In this document: piece after piece, positions 1 through 10,892 of the stretch
Position numbering within the stretch: position 1 is the first letter of the stretch
How the letters are laid out: every line of letters starts with the position of its first letter
Assembly (NCBI GenBank): GCA_001586965.3
Contig: LUCW03001000.1
Span: 1-38,000, forward strand
Direction of reading: 5' to 3'
DNA: 38,000 nt
DNA from: Sphaeroforma sirkka
Lineage: Eukaryota > Opisthokonta > Ichthyosporea > Ichthyophonida
Position numbers and translations under genes: made by a program
Notes under the pieces: generated by a model
The model's database searches: none
Seen by the model: only the letters and a program-made list of their open reading frames with translations
Told to the model about the DNA's origin: nothing

Positions 1-3000
1 TAAATTTTAAACTTTAAATTTTAAATTTTAAATTTTAAATTTTAAATTTTAAATTTTAAATTTTAAATTTTAAATTTTAAATTTTAAATTTTAAATTTTA
101 AATTTTAAATTTTAAATTTTAAATTTTAAATTTTAAATTTTAAATTTTAAATTTTAAATTTTAAATTTTAAATTTTAAATTTTAAATTTTAAATTTTAAA
201 TTTTAAATTTTAAATTTTAAATTTTAAATTTTAAATTTTAAATTTTAAATTTTAAATTTTAAATTTTAAATTTTAAATTTTAAATTTTAAATTTTAAATT
301 TTAAATTTTAAATTTTAAATTTTAAATTTTAAATTTAAATTTTAAATTTTAAATTTTAAATTTTAAATTTTAAATTTTAAATTTTAAATTTTAAATTTTA
401 AATTTTAAATTTTAAATTTTAAATTTTAAATTTTAAATTTTAAATTTTAAATTTTAAATTTTAAATTTTAAATTTAAATTTTAAATTTTAAATTTTAAAT
501 TTTAAATTTTAAATTTTAAATTTTAAATTTTAAATTTTAAATTTTAAATTTTAAATTTTAAATTTTAAATTTTAAATTTTAAATTTTAAATTTTAAATTT
601 TAAATTTTAAATTTTAAATTTTAAATTTTAAATTTTAAATTTTAAATTTTAAATTTTAAATTTTAAATTTTAAATTTTAAATTTTAAATTTTAAATTTTA
701 AATTTTAAATTTTAAATTTTAAATTTTAAATTTTAAATTTTAAATTTTAAATTTTAAATTTAAATTTTAAATTTTAAATTTTAAATTTTAAATTTTAAAT
801 TTTAAATTTTAAATTTTAAATTTTAAATTTTAAATTTTAAATTTTAAATTTTAAATTTTAAATTTTAAATTTTAAATTTTAAATTTTAAATTTTAAATTT
901 TAAATTTTAAATTTTAAATTTTAAATTTTAAATTTTAAATTTTAAATTTTAAATTTTAAATTTTAAATTTTAAATTTTAAATTTTAAATTTTAAATTTTA
1001 AATTTTAAATTTTAAATTTTAAATTTTAAATTTTAAATTTAAATTTTAAATTTTAAATTTTAAATTTTAAATTTTAAATTTTAAATTTTAAATTTTAAAT
1101 TTTAAATTTTAAATTTTAAATTTTAAATTTTTAAATTTTAAATTTTAAATTTTAAATTTTAAATTTTAAATTTTAAATTTTAAATTTTAAATTTTAAATT
1201 TTAAATTTTAAATTTTAAATTTTAAATTTTAAATTTTAAATTTTAAATTTTAAATTTTAAATTTTAAATTTTAAATTTTAAATTTAAATTTTAAATTTTA
1301 AATTTTAAATTTTAAATTTTAAATTTTAAATTTTAAATTTTAAATTTAAATTTTAAATTTTAAATTTTAAATTTTAAATTTTAAATTTTAAATTTAAATT
1401 TTAAATTTTAAATTTTAAAATTTAAATTTTAAATTTTAAATTTTAAATTTTAAATTTTAAATTTTAAATTTTAAATTTTAAATTTTAAATTTTAAATTTT
1501 AATTTTAAATTTTAAATTTTAAATTTTAAATTTTAAATTTTAAATTTTAAATTTTAAATTTTAAATTTTAAATTTTAAATTTTAAATTTTAAATTTTAAA
1601 TTTTAAATTTTAAATTTTAAATTTTAAATTTTAAATTTTAAATTTTAAATCTTAAATTTAAATTTTAAATTTTAAATTTTAAATTTTAAATTTTAAATTT
1701 TAAATTTTAAATTTTAAATTTTAAATTTTAAATTTTAAATTTTAAATTTTAAATTTTAAATTTTAAATTTTAAATTTTAAATTTTAAATTTTAAATTTTA
1801 AATTTTAAATTTTAAATTTTAAATTTTAAATTTTAAATTTTAAATTTTAAATTTTAAATTTTAAATTTTAAATTTTAAATTTTAAATTTTAAATTTTAAA
1901 TTTTAAATTTTAAATTTTAAATTTTAAATTTTAAATTTTAAATTTTAAATTTTAAATTTTAAATTTTAAATTTTAAATTTTAAATTTTAAATTTTAAATT
2001 TTAAATTTTAAATTTTAAATTTTAAATTTTAAATTTTAAATTTTAAATTTTAAATTTTAAATTTTAAATTTTAAATTTAAATTTTAAATTTAACTTTTTA
2101 AATTTTAAATTTTAAATTTTAAATTTTAAATTTTAAATTTTAAATTTTAAATTTTAAATTTTAAATTTTAAATTTTAAATTTTAAATTTTAAATTTTAAA
2201 TTTTAAATTTTAAATTTTAAATTTTAAATTTTATAATTTTAAATTTTAAATTTTAAATTTTAAATTTTAAATTTTAAATTTTAAATTTTAAATTTTAAAT
2301 TTTAAATTTTTTTAAATTTTTTAAATTTTAAATTTTAAATTTTAAACTTTAAATTTTAAATTTTAAATTTTAAATTTTAAATTTTAAATTTTAAATTTTA
2401 AATTTTAAATTTTAAATTTTAAATAAATTTAAATTTTAAATTTTAAATTTTAATTTTAAATTTTAAATTTTAAATTTTAAATTTTAAATTTTAAATTTTA
2501 AATTTTAAATTTAAATTTTAAATTTTAAATTTTAAATTTTAAATTTTAAATTTTACTTTTTAAATTTTAAATTTTAAATTTTAAATTTTAAATTTTAAAT
2601 TTTAAATTTTAAATTTTAAATTTAAATTTTAAATTTTTAAATTTTAAATTTTAAATTTTAAATTTTTAAATTTTAAATTTTAAATTTTAAATTTTAAATT
2701 TTAAATTTTTTAAATTTTAAATTTTAAATTTTAAATTTTAAATTTTTAAATTTTAAATTTTAAATTTAAATAAATTTTAAATTTTAAATTTTAAATTTTA
2801 AATTTTAAATTTTAAATTTTAAATTTTAAATTTTAAATTTTAAATTTAAATTTTTAAATTTTAAATTTTAAATTTAAATTTTAAATTTTAAATTTAAATT
2901 TTAAATTTTAAATTTTAAATTTTAAATTTAAATTTTAAATTTAAATTTAAATTTTGAAATTTTAAATTTTAAATTTTAAATTTTAAATTTAAATTTTAAA

Positions 3001-4334
3001 TTTTAAATAAATTTTAAATTTTAAATTTTAAATTTTAAATTTAAATTTTTTTAAATTTTTTAAATTTTAAATTTAAATTTTTTTAAATTTTAAATTTTTT
3101 TTAAATTTTAAATTTTAAATTTTAAATTTTAAATTTTAAATTTAAATTTTTTTAAATTTTAAATTTTAAATTTTAAATTTTAAATTTTAAATTTTAAATT
3201 TGAAATTTAAATCTTTAAATTTTAAATTTAAATTTTATATTTAAATTTTTTTTTAATTTTAAATTTTAAATAAACTTAAATTTAAATTTTAAATTTTAAA
3301 TTTTAAAAATTTTAAATTCTTAAATTTTAAATTTTAAATTTTAAATTTTAAATTTTAAATTTTAAATTTTAAACTTTTTAAATTTTAAATTTTAAATTTT
3401 AAATTTTAAAAATTTAAATTTTAAATTTTAAATTTTAAATTTTAAATTTTAAATTTTAAAATTTTAAATTTTAAAATTTAAATTTTAAATTTTAAATTTT
3501 AAATTTAAATTTTTTGAATTTTAAATTTAAATTTTAAATTTTAAATTTTAAAAATTTAAATTTTAAATTTTAAATTTTAAATTTTAAATTTTAAATTTTA
3601 AAATTTTAAATTTTAAATTTAAATTTTAAATTTTAAATTTTAAATTTTAAATTTTAAATTTTAAAATTTTAAATTTTAAATTTTAAATTTTAAATTTTAA
3701 ATTTTTTAAAACTTTAAATTTTAAATTTTAAATTTTAAATTTTAAAATTTAAATTTTAATTTTTTAAATTTTAAATTTTAAATTTTAAATTTAAAATTTA
3801 AATTTAAATTTTAAATTTTAAATTTTAAATTTTAAATTTTAATAAATTTTTTAAATTTTAAATTTTAAATTTTAAATTTTAAATTTTAAACTTTTTTTTA
3901 AATTTTAAATTTTAAATTTTAAATTTAAATTTTAAATTTTAAATTTTTAAATTTTAAATTTTAAATTTTATTTAAATTTTAAATTTGAAATTTAATTTAA
4001 TTTTTAAATTTTAAATTTTAAATTTTAATATTTAAATTTTAAATTTTAAATTTTAAATTTTAAAAATTTTTTAAATTTTTTTAAATTTTAAATTTTATAA
4101 TTTAAATTTTGAAATTTTATAAATTTAAATTTTAAATTTAAATTTTAAATTTTAAATTTTAAACTTTTAAATTTTAAATTTGAAATTTTAAAATTTAAAT
4201 TTTAATTTTAAATTTATTTAAATTTAAATTTTAAATTTTAAATTTAAATTTTGAAATTTTAAATTTTAAATTTATATTTAAATTTTAAATTTATAAATTT
4301 CAAAATTTTAAATTTTAAAATTTTAAAATTTTAA
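1..4334. repeat. Terminal (TTTTAAA)n array, probable miscalled telomere
   Basis: A heptamer array of about 4.3 kb made almost only of A and T. It is very regular in the first 2 kb and increasingly irregular (6-, 8- and 9-mers, odd G or C) towards the LINE at 4335. The unit is CCCTAAA, the repeat found at the LINE junctions further in, with CCC changed to TTT. On the other strand it reads TTTAAAA instead of TTTAGGG. Most of the rare C residues directly follow AAA, where the first C of CCCTAAA would be. It sits at the very start of the sequence, so a telomere is the natural reading. Conversion of telomeric GGG to AAA is a known nanopore basecalling error for TTAGGG repeats. A genuine AT-only satellite cannot be excluded. 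No gene is present; all frames are repeat translation. Confidence 0.85.
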
Positions 4335-4546
4335 ACTGAAAATCTTTTAGACGTGAACACAACATCAACAGTGCGAAAGTGAACGCCAAACAATAGAAAC
4401 ACCCAAACCCCCAAAATCGCCAAGAAAATTTCCCACACCAAGAATTGAACACGTGACCACCACATCAACAAAGTACCGAAATACCATTTAGACCACAGCC
4501 GGTTGATTTTGGCCGGCAAAAGGGCTAGTCATAAGTTGACGACGCC
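4335..4546 (+). promoter_or_regulatory. 5' leader of LINE copy 1
   Basis: About 210 bases of non-repeat sequence between the end of the AT array and the ATG of ORF1 at 4547. This is where an internal promoter of a full-length LINE would lie. I see no TATA box or other motif I can name. It is the only 5' leader in the window, because copies 2 and 3 lack a readable one. The exact left boundary is uncertain by some ten bases because the array grades into it. Confidence 0.5.
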
Positions 4547-5820
4547 ATGGCCGGGGCCATACCTCTTTACGGGGACGATCTAGCAAGCCTGATCCGAGCG
4601 ACAATGGAAACAGCACTCAAGCCGATCAACGTGAAGATATCTCAACTAGAGGAAAATGTCAATAAGGTACGTACATCTGAGAAAGGCAACACCAAGGTAA
4701 GTGGTGAGAAAAGTGTTGAAGAGCGCCTGAATAGACTTGAGTCTGCTTATAGTCTCTTACAAGAACAGAACAATCAACTCAAAGTAGAGAATGAACAGCT
4801 CAAACGCAAACTACACCAAGCAACCAACACAACAGACACACATACACCTATGCCAACCATGAACACCACTGATTTCCCCAATTTAAGGAATCACAATCGG
4901 ACCCGAAGCAAAGGCCTGGACCGAAATCATTTAAAGAAATGCTCAATCAAACTAGAAGCCCATCCTCTCGAGAGGCACAGGAAGCTCTCTTTAAGCCAAG
5001 CAAACCCCCCATCTATTTGGGATTGTCAGGATCACTGGGAGCTCTCTGCACTATACTTTAACTGCAACACTCACGCTTTAGAGGATGGATCACTTCCAAC
5101 CAACAAACACCTATCGAAATGGCTATGGAACTTTCACTTATTGAAAAATATCCTCATCTTACACGCTTCGTATCTTTACAAAGATCGAAGCGCAGTTGAA
5201 TTAGTCGTTCCTGCACGCTTTAGTTCTAAAACCAAACAGATTCTATTAGCACGCGGCTGGCGTACAAACAAAGGCGCCGACCCTATGAATGTGACCAATC
5301 CTTATCGCAATCAATGGAGCACGTACTCGTTTAACCACCGCTTATAAAAGTGCACTAGAACGTGAGAAATGTCCACCCCAGTACCCTAGAGTGCTCGCAT
5401 ACCTGCTCAGTAGAGTACCCGACGATCCAACACAGCCTAAATCTAAAGCAAATTCTACAGATTCCGAAACAACAACCACTAGTTCCAATATAACAAACAC
5501 ACTCGCCATAACTATTAGTTCGCCCGCAGATATACAAACATCTGCTAGGTCAGAGAGTGATCATATGGAAGTACAATCAGAGATCACAAAAATTATCGTC
5601 ATACCTCAAACGTAAGTGTCAAAGCGATAGCGATAACGAACGAGCTAGAACTAGACTCGAAGGCAATGATGATGAATCGTTAGATACTCTATCTGAAGAT
5701 GAATTAGTCGCAGTCTTAGGAGATGGGTTTAACTCACCACCAATCAGTGATCCAGAAACGAGAAAGGAACTCTCTGACTTTATACAAACCCGTACTGATA
5801 GTAAGATGAAATCGCAATGA
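4547..5820 (+). CDS. LINE ORF1 protein, copy 1 (frame interrupted)
   Basis: RNA-binding, gag-like ORF1 of the LINE, expected to coat the element RNA. The chosen ATG at 4547 is the first one after the leader. Residues about 30-95 are charged, Leu/Glu/Gln-rich heptads typical of a coiled coil. A Thr/Pro/Asn stretch follows (around TDTHTPMPTM), then a mid-region around AVELVVPARF and an acidic C-terminus with LSEDELVAVLGDG. Frame is lost at least three times (roughly 4890-4920, 5190-5210 and 5290-5340) and again near 5590, where copy 1 has an extra base in an A-run that copy 2 lacks. The last part, ending at 5820, is continuous in copy 2. The stop overlaps the ORF2 start as ATGA. I do not recognise a named RRM or zinc knuckle. 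Confidence 0.75.
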
Positions 5821-8800
5821 GTGACATTCTCGTGTATTATGTCAATCTAAATTCTCTAATGAATGTAGCTAAACAATACGAAATAATACGCTCACTTTGC
5901 AGTCAATGCGATGCCCTGTGTTTAGTAGAGACCTGGGGTTATACCGATCGTTTGAATGCTGTGTGTAATAATACTAATACAAATCTGATCTACGCCTCAC
6001 CGCCTTCGGCCAGTGCTCATCGCGGGGGGCAGAAATAACGGTGTTGCCGTGATTAGTAGACACAATGCATATCAATTTAGATTGCACGCTTTTAGTCAAT
6101 ATTTCGTGGCTTTTCACGTTTCGCGCAGTGACTGTTGCTTGTGTATATTTGGCGCCATCCCTAGGGGATGATGTATATAATGTGCTATTATCTCTGAATT
6201 GCAAACCACACGTGTTGTGTGGCGACATGAATTTTCGTGATATCGAATATGGCGACGATAAAATCATTTCTCCTGCGCGCAGAGAATCGATCGAATTCTA
6301 CACACGACTACATAGGCTAGATCATGTACTCCCATCGCAATCTGGGAATATACGGGTCGATCACGTATATGCACAAGCACGCACAAAGACATCACTATCT
6401 CTTATACGTTGTAAAGATATCGGGCTCAGGACAGATCACGAGTGGGTATTTGCAATACAAATTGAATCACCAGATACTCAGACAGTACACACTAAACCTG
6501 CAGACATAGAATGTATGCCATCTCAGGGCTACAACAGATATCGCATTCGAACCTATAACTGCAAAAAATGTGCGCTATACACGTACATTTGCGCCAGAAT
6601 TCGGTGTGTTTGCTAAGACATGGATAAAACGAGTTCAGAACTCAGATCAGAATGATATCAAAATCATATACGACTCTCTATAATCAATCAGTTTTGGAAA
6701 CGAGCACAAGGCTGTTTCTACGGTTACTTCTTAGAAAGTAATCCTCATAGATCATGCACACCCCTCCGCTCCACAGAACGAGTACCCAATGATGCTATAG
6801 TCAGGTTGTTCTCTAAACAGCGAAAATCTAGAACAAGACAACCCACTATACCAAATACCACAGAACCAACTGCACATATTATTAGTTCGTTTTTTAGAAA
6901 AGTTATTCAACAGAGATGCCTTCTACAAGATACCAGAGAAAACACACTCAGAATTTATCCCGATAGACCATGATGTTTTCACTACAGGAAATATTATGGA
7001 TGCAATTTTGAGATACGATAGTCGAAAAGGCTCAGGCCCGGATGGCATACATATCGATCTCTTAAAAGCTGCAATAGAACCGTACCCTAGAGGCCACAAA
7101 GACCAGGGGAAACCCAATCCCAAATCGCCAATTCTCAAGGTGTTGCACCTGTTATTCACTAAGATACTTCACACGGGAGAGATACCTGATGCATGGCTAT
7201 GCACTCTTATAGTACCTATCCCTAAGATTGATATACCGTTAGGTCCAGAGCAATTCCGACCTATAACGCTCACCCAGATATTAAGACGCATCTTCCAAAT
7301 CGTGTTGCTCAGTCATATTAACAAATTAGATGCATTTAAAACACACAAAAAAGACAAGGTGGATTCAAATCCGGCTATTCTTGCTTTTTACACACGCACT
7401 GACATTACACGAATATATAAACCAGGCCAATCCTACAGATGCACCTACACATCAGATATTCCTAGACATTAAGAAAGCATACGATTCTGTGCGATTGGAC
7501 AGGTTGTGGCGTTTACTACACAATAGACATGTACCCACACAACTCATCAGTTTGTTCAAAAAATATGTATCTCAATGTGACTTCGCGCGTTACGTACCAG
7601 CAAGTGTTGGGTCCAAAATTCGCTCGAAAGAATGGATTGACCCAGGGCGACCCAATAGCCCCTACATTATTTAATATATATATAGACCCACTTTTAGACA
7701 GTCTCGAGAAAGTTGACCCCAATGGGTTTCTCGGTTGGGTAGATGACATGTCACTATACAATCGAAACACCCTGAAACTACAGCAGTGTCTTAATCTCGC
7801 AGCCGTGTGGGGCAGACGTTCTGGTGTTGAGTTCCACCCACTAAAGTCACTATACATAGCACCAGAAAACCCAAAGGACCGATTTACATTTGTGCTCGAT
7901 CAATGTAGTATACAATCCACTAAGACTGCACGATACCTTGGGTTTCCAATGAGCCCAAAAGGAATCAATATAGTAGAGATGCTTGCAAATAGAACCACCA
8001 CGCTCAATAATGCAATAACCGATAGCGGTCCTTTCGGCTTTCGAGCTGGGGATCACTTGCACCCGCATAACAAGCTGATGATTTTTCGAGTGTTTATACT
8101 CTCCAAAATCACTTATGGACTCTGTTTTATCCCTTTAGCCGATAAATCACTCACTGAAGTGATAGACAAACAGTTATTCCAACTAAACTTTGTGCTCCAT
8201 CGTGCTGTAGGATATATTACATCCACAGCGGCACAGAAAGACCCGCCTAAGAGTTTCACACCTACTATGCGTAATTCGATCAAATTTTGTGGCTTGCTTG
8301 ATGCTCAGGCACTGTGTGAGTGGCAATGTGTAAGTTTAATCAATCATATTAGTAGAATGTCAATCAGAAATCCACTGCAAGACTATATGAACAAACGCAA
8401 ATCCGTTTTCACCCCGATGGGACTCACCATGCTCGCTCGCGAGAACATCTATTTTTATCCATATTATAAACTATACAGGCAATTGAAGATTTTCTATACC
8501 AAAAAGAAACCAAACAAGGAAGAAGGTGCGCTACACCGCGAGGCAGCACGCGAGCTGAGATTTCGGCTCATCTACCCCGGCGAAGAAGAACGCTACCGAT
8601 TCGACACACCGCTGGAACATCACAGCTTCAGCAGTCTTCTCTTCCGAGTTCCGACGATCTTCCTGTTCTACATATTACACAGGTTCTGTTTCACGCTAGA
8701 AAAGACCCCGGCAGGTCTCGCATGCATCGGCTGTAGCGCTAGAAAGTTCACTCCCACACACTTTACATGTCCCTTCGTGTTAGAGTTTGTGTCAAAACTG

Positions 8801-9398
8801 ATCGCACCACAGAAAGGCGTAGTAGTTAATAAGACACTGCTAGATGCACTTAGTAGTCGCAAGCGCTATACAGACATGCTAACGATTCACGATCAACTAG
8901 TATATATACACAAGGGACCGATAGAACCAAACATACTCATATAAAAAAAGTGTTTCCAGTGCCGCGTTTCATGACTACTGTAGTTCATACGTTACGTGTA
9001 AATGGTGCACACCCAGGCAATGAATTTATATGGCCATCACTGGCTAGTATAGATCGTGGCCAGCAACCCAATAGAGTACTGTGGATTGATAATCCGCAAA
9101 TAGATTTCAATACGCTTCACCCAGAGGCAGCAGCGTACATAATCACACCACAGTATTGGAAACGCACACTACCCAACCACCACATTCACCCCTGTTCGAT
9201 ATAGATCAGGATTTAGAAAACAACATCCCAATAGATATCACTCTCTCCTATATCACTAGCAGTCTAGATCCACCTGATTTTAACAAGTGTTGGCAAATAT
9301 GCCTACGACAGATTTGCATTGACTTGAAGCTGAATAGCAATTATATCAACAAACATCCTGCGATGAAACGCCCACCTCCTAGAACACATCCGCCCTAA
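5817..9398 (+). CDS. LINE ORF2, copy 1: APE endonuclease and reverse transcriptase
   Basis: About 1,190 codons, starting at the ATG of the ATGA overlap with ORF1. The endonuclease comes first: NLNSL near residue 10, the metal-binding Glu in CLVETW (residue 38), GDMN around 6227, DHVYAQ and TDHEW around 6432. RT motifs follow: GSGPDGIHID near 7030, PIPK near 7219, FRPITLT near 7257, FLDIKKAYDSV near 7465, GLTQGDPIAPTLF near 7635, and the catalytic WVDD with the two Asp codons at 7742-7747 (VDD in place of the usual ADD). The C-terminal part has C-x2-C-x8-H-x2-C around 8725-8775, a motif common in LINE ORF2 proteins. The longest open stretch is 7529-8944. Breaks occur mostly at homopolymers, for example a six-G run near 6026 that is four G in copy 2; five would keep the frame. 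The stop at 8944 is absent in copy 2. Confidence 0.85.
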
Positions 9399-9780
9399 GC
9401 GCCTACCGGCAGACACAGCTGCAAATCGCAACCCGGTGATGCGGTAGTGAGTCCGAGACAGTAGTGCCGCTACTGGTCTCTCTCTCATATTCAGTAATAC
9501 GAAATGCAAATCGGTCATAGTATATTCTCAGCACTTGTTTCCAACCAGTTAGGATTTACAAACTACTACTAAAACAACCCATAGAACTACATACCCAAAG
9601 AAACCAAGCCGCATAGCAAACTAAACGCAGCGCAACAACCCAGCCATTAGACAGTTCAGTTAGCCTCTACCTGAGAAAACAGGGATTAAGGCACAAACTG
9701 CGACACCTGCCGGCCGCCACAGGTCTTCGGACACAAGCCATTGTATATAGCAATAGCGTGTAAACAAATAAAGGTACCTA
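9399..9780 (+). other. 3' UTR of LINE copy 1 with conserved hairpins and tail
   Basis: After the ORF2 stop comes a stem CTACCG/CGGTAG (about 9402-9446) with a small inner stem, then a second hairpin with arms GAGAC-AGTAG and CTACT-GGTCTC (about 9453-9482). The last 42 nt (9739-9780), from CATTGTATAT to AAAGGTACCTA, are identical in all three copies, including copy 3, which is otherwise clearly diverged. They contain AATAAA, then GGTACC, and then the telomeric CTAAACCC begins in the same register each time. A structured, invariant 3' end is what a LINE RT that recognises its own RNA would need. No poly(A) tail is present. Confidence 0.8.
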
Positions 9781-9868
9781 AACCCTAAAACCTAAAAACC
9801 CTAAAACCCTAAAACCCTAAAAAAAACCCTAAACCCTAAAACTTAGAGATGACCAGCTAAAACCCTAA
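9778..9868 (+). repeat. Interstitial telomeric repeat block A
   Basis: CCCTAAA and CCCTAAAA units directly after the LINE copy 1 tail. The first 65 bases or so are clear (some units have extra A). From about 9841 the sequence is mixed with ORF1-like bases and further CTAAAACC pieces. Orientation (C-rich on the + strand) fits a left chromosome end. It separates copy 1 from copy 2. Confidence 0.85.
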
Positions 9869-10575
9869 ATACACAAACAACACAACACAACCACCACATT
9901 CACACCTATTCGATATGAACACCACTGATTTCCCCAACTTCCCAATAGATATCACAATCGGACACTAGCAAAGGTCTGGATCCAAATCATTTAAAGAAGT
10001 GTTGGCAAATCAAACTACGACAGATTTGCATTGACTTGAAGCTGAATAGCTTTATATCAACAAACATCCTGCTATATGAATCGTCAGGATCCTAAAACAC
10101 ATCTGCACTAAGCGCTGCCTGCTACCGGCAGACACAGCTGGATGGATCGCAACCCGGTGACCGGTAAACAGTCCTAGACAGTAGTGCCGCTACTGGTCTC
10201 TCTCTCTTATTCAAAAATATCCCATACTTACATGCAAATCTTTACATAGATATATTCTCAGCACTTGTTTCCAACCAGTTAGGATTTATAAACTACTACT
10301 AAAACAACCCATAGAACTACATACCCAAAGAAACCAAGCCCTATGAATGTAAACGCAGCCTATCGCCAGCCATGGAGCACGTTCAGTTTTAGCCTCTACC
10401 TGCTTAAAAACAGTGGATTAGAACGTGACAAACTGTGACACCCCAGTGCCGCTAGAGTGCTCGGATACCTGCCATTGTATAGTACCCGACGATCCAAAAC
10501 AGCCTAAATCTAAAACCCAAATTCTACAGATTCCGAAACAACTAAAACCTAAAGTTCCAATATACCAAAAAACAC
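9841..10575 (+). other. Interleaved ORF1 / 3'-end mosaic
   Basis: Short pieces alternate between two collinear sources: ORF1 of copy 1 (about 4770-5510, offset 5068-5072) and the ORF2 tail plus 3' UTR (about 9177-9780, offset 713-734). Examples are ATGAACACCACTGATTTCCC (ORF1) followed by CCCAATAGATATCAC (3' part), and TACCTGC, CATTGTAT, AGTACCCGAC at 10465-10490, where the middle piece belongs to the LINE tail. CTAAAACC telomere-like bases are mixed in near the right end. Both sources keep their order throughout. No gene should be annotated here. Confidence 0.85.
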
Positions 10576-10892
10576 TCGCCATAACTATTAGTTCGCCCGC
10601 AGATATACAAACATCTGCTAGGTCAGAGAGTGATCATATGGAAGTACAATCAGAGATCACTAAATTATCGTCATACCTCAAACGTAAGTGTCAAAGCGAT
10701 AGCGATAACGAACGAGCTAGAACTAGACTCGAAGGCAATGATGATGAATCGTTAGATACTCTATCTGAAGATGAATTGGTCGCAGTCTTAGGAGATGGGT
10801 TTAACTCACCACCAATCAGTGATCCAGAAACGAGAAAGGAACTCTCTGACTTTATACAAACCCGTACTGATAGTAAGATGAAATCGCAATGA
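10570..10892 (+). CDS. LINE ORF1, C-terminal part, copy 2
   Basis: The C-terminal portion of ORF1, open from the edge of the blended region to the TGA at 10892. It reads through the A-run that breaks copy 1, giving a continuous acidic tail (DDESLDTLSEDELVAVLGDG and onwards to SKMKSQ). It has a Lys/Arg-rich patch (SYLKRKCQSD) before the acidic segment. The upstream start at 10425 is not meaningful because it lies inside the mosaic. The stop again overlaps the ORF2 ATG as ATGA (10889-10892). Confidence 0.75.

Larger units (their letters stand above)
4335..9780 (+). mobile_element. Telomere-associated LINE, copy 1 (near full length)
   Basis: A non-LTR retrotransposon of about 5.4 kb: 5' leader of about 210 bp, ORF1 (coiled-coil protein), ORF2 (APE endonuclease, RT, C-terminal CCHC), and a structured 3' UTR of about 380 bp. 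It ends in the 42-nt tail at 9739-9780, shared with the other two copies, and runs directly into CCCTAAA repeats with no poly(A). Its left neighbour is the terminal array. It is the outermost copy, hence probably the youngest. It matches copy 2 closely from about 5510 to the end (ORF2 starts are 5072 bp apart), differing mainly in homopolymer lengths. Both reading frames contain several frameshifts, many of them at homopolymers where copy 2 is in frame, so the element may be intact in the cell. Confidence 0.9.

Noticed and set aside
1-4334. AT-rich array as a centromere, origin or coding region
   Set aside because: The unit matches the local telomere repeat with C changed to T and lies at the sequence end. 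There are no ORFs apart from repeat translation.
4331-9518. Minus-strand ORFs across the LINE copies (for example 5974-6267, 7516-7857, 8668-8862)
   Set aside because: They are antisense shadows of ORF1 and ORF2, recurring at the same relative places in both copies, with no recognisable motifs.
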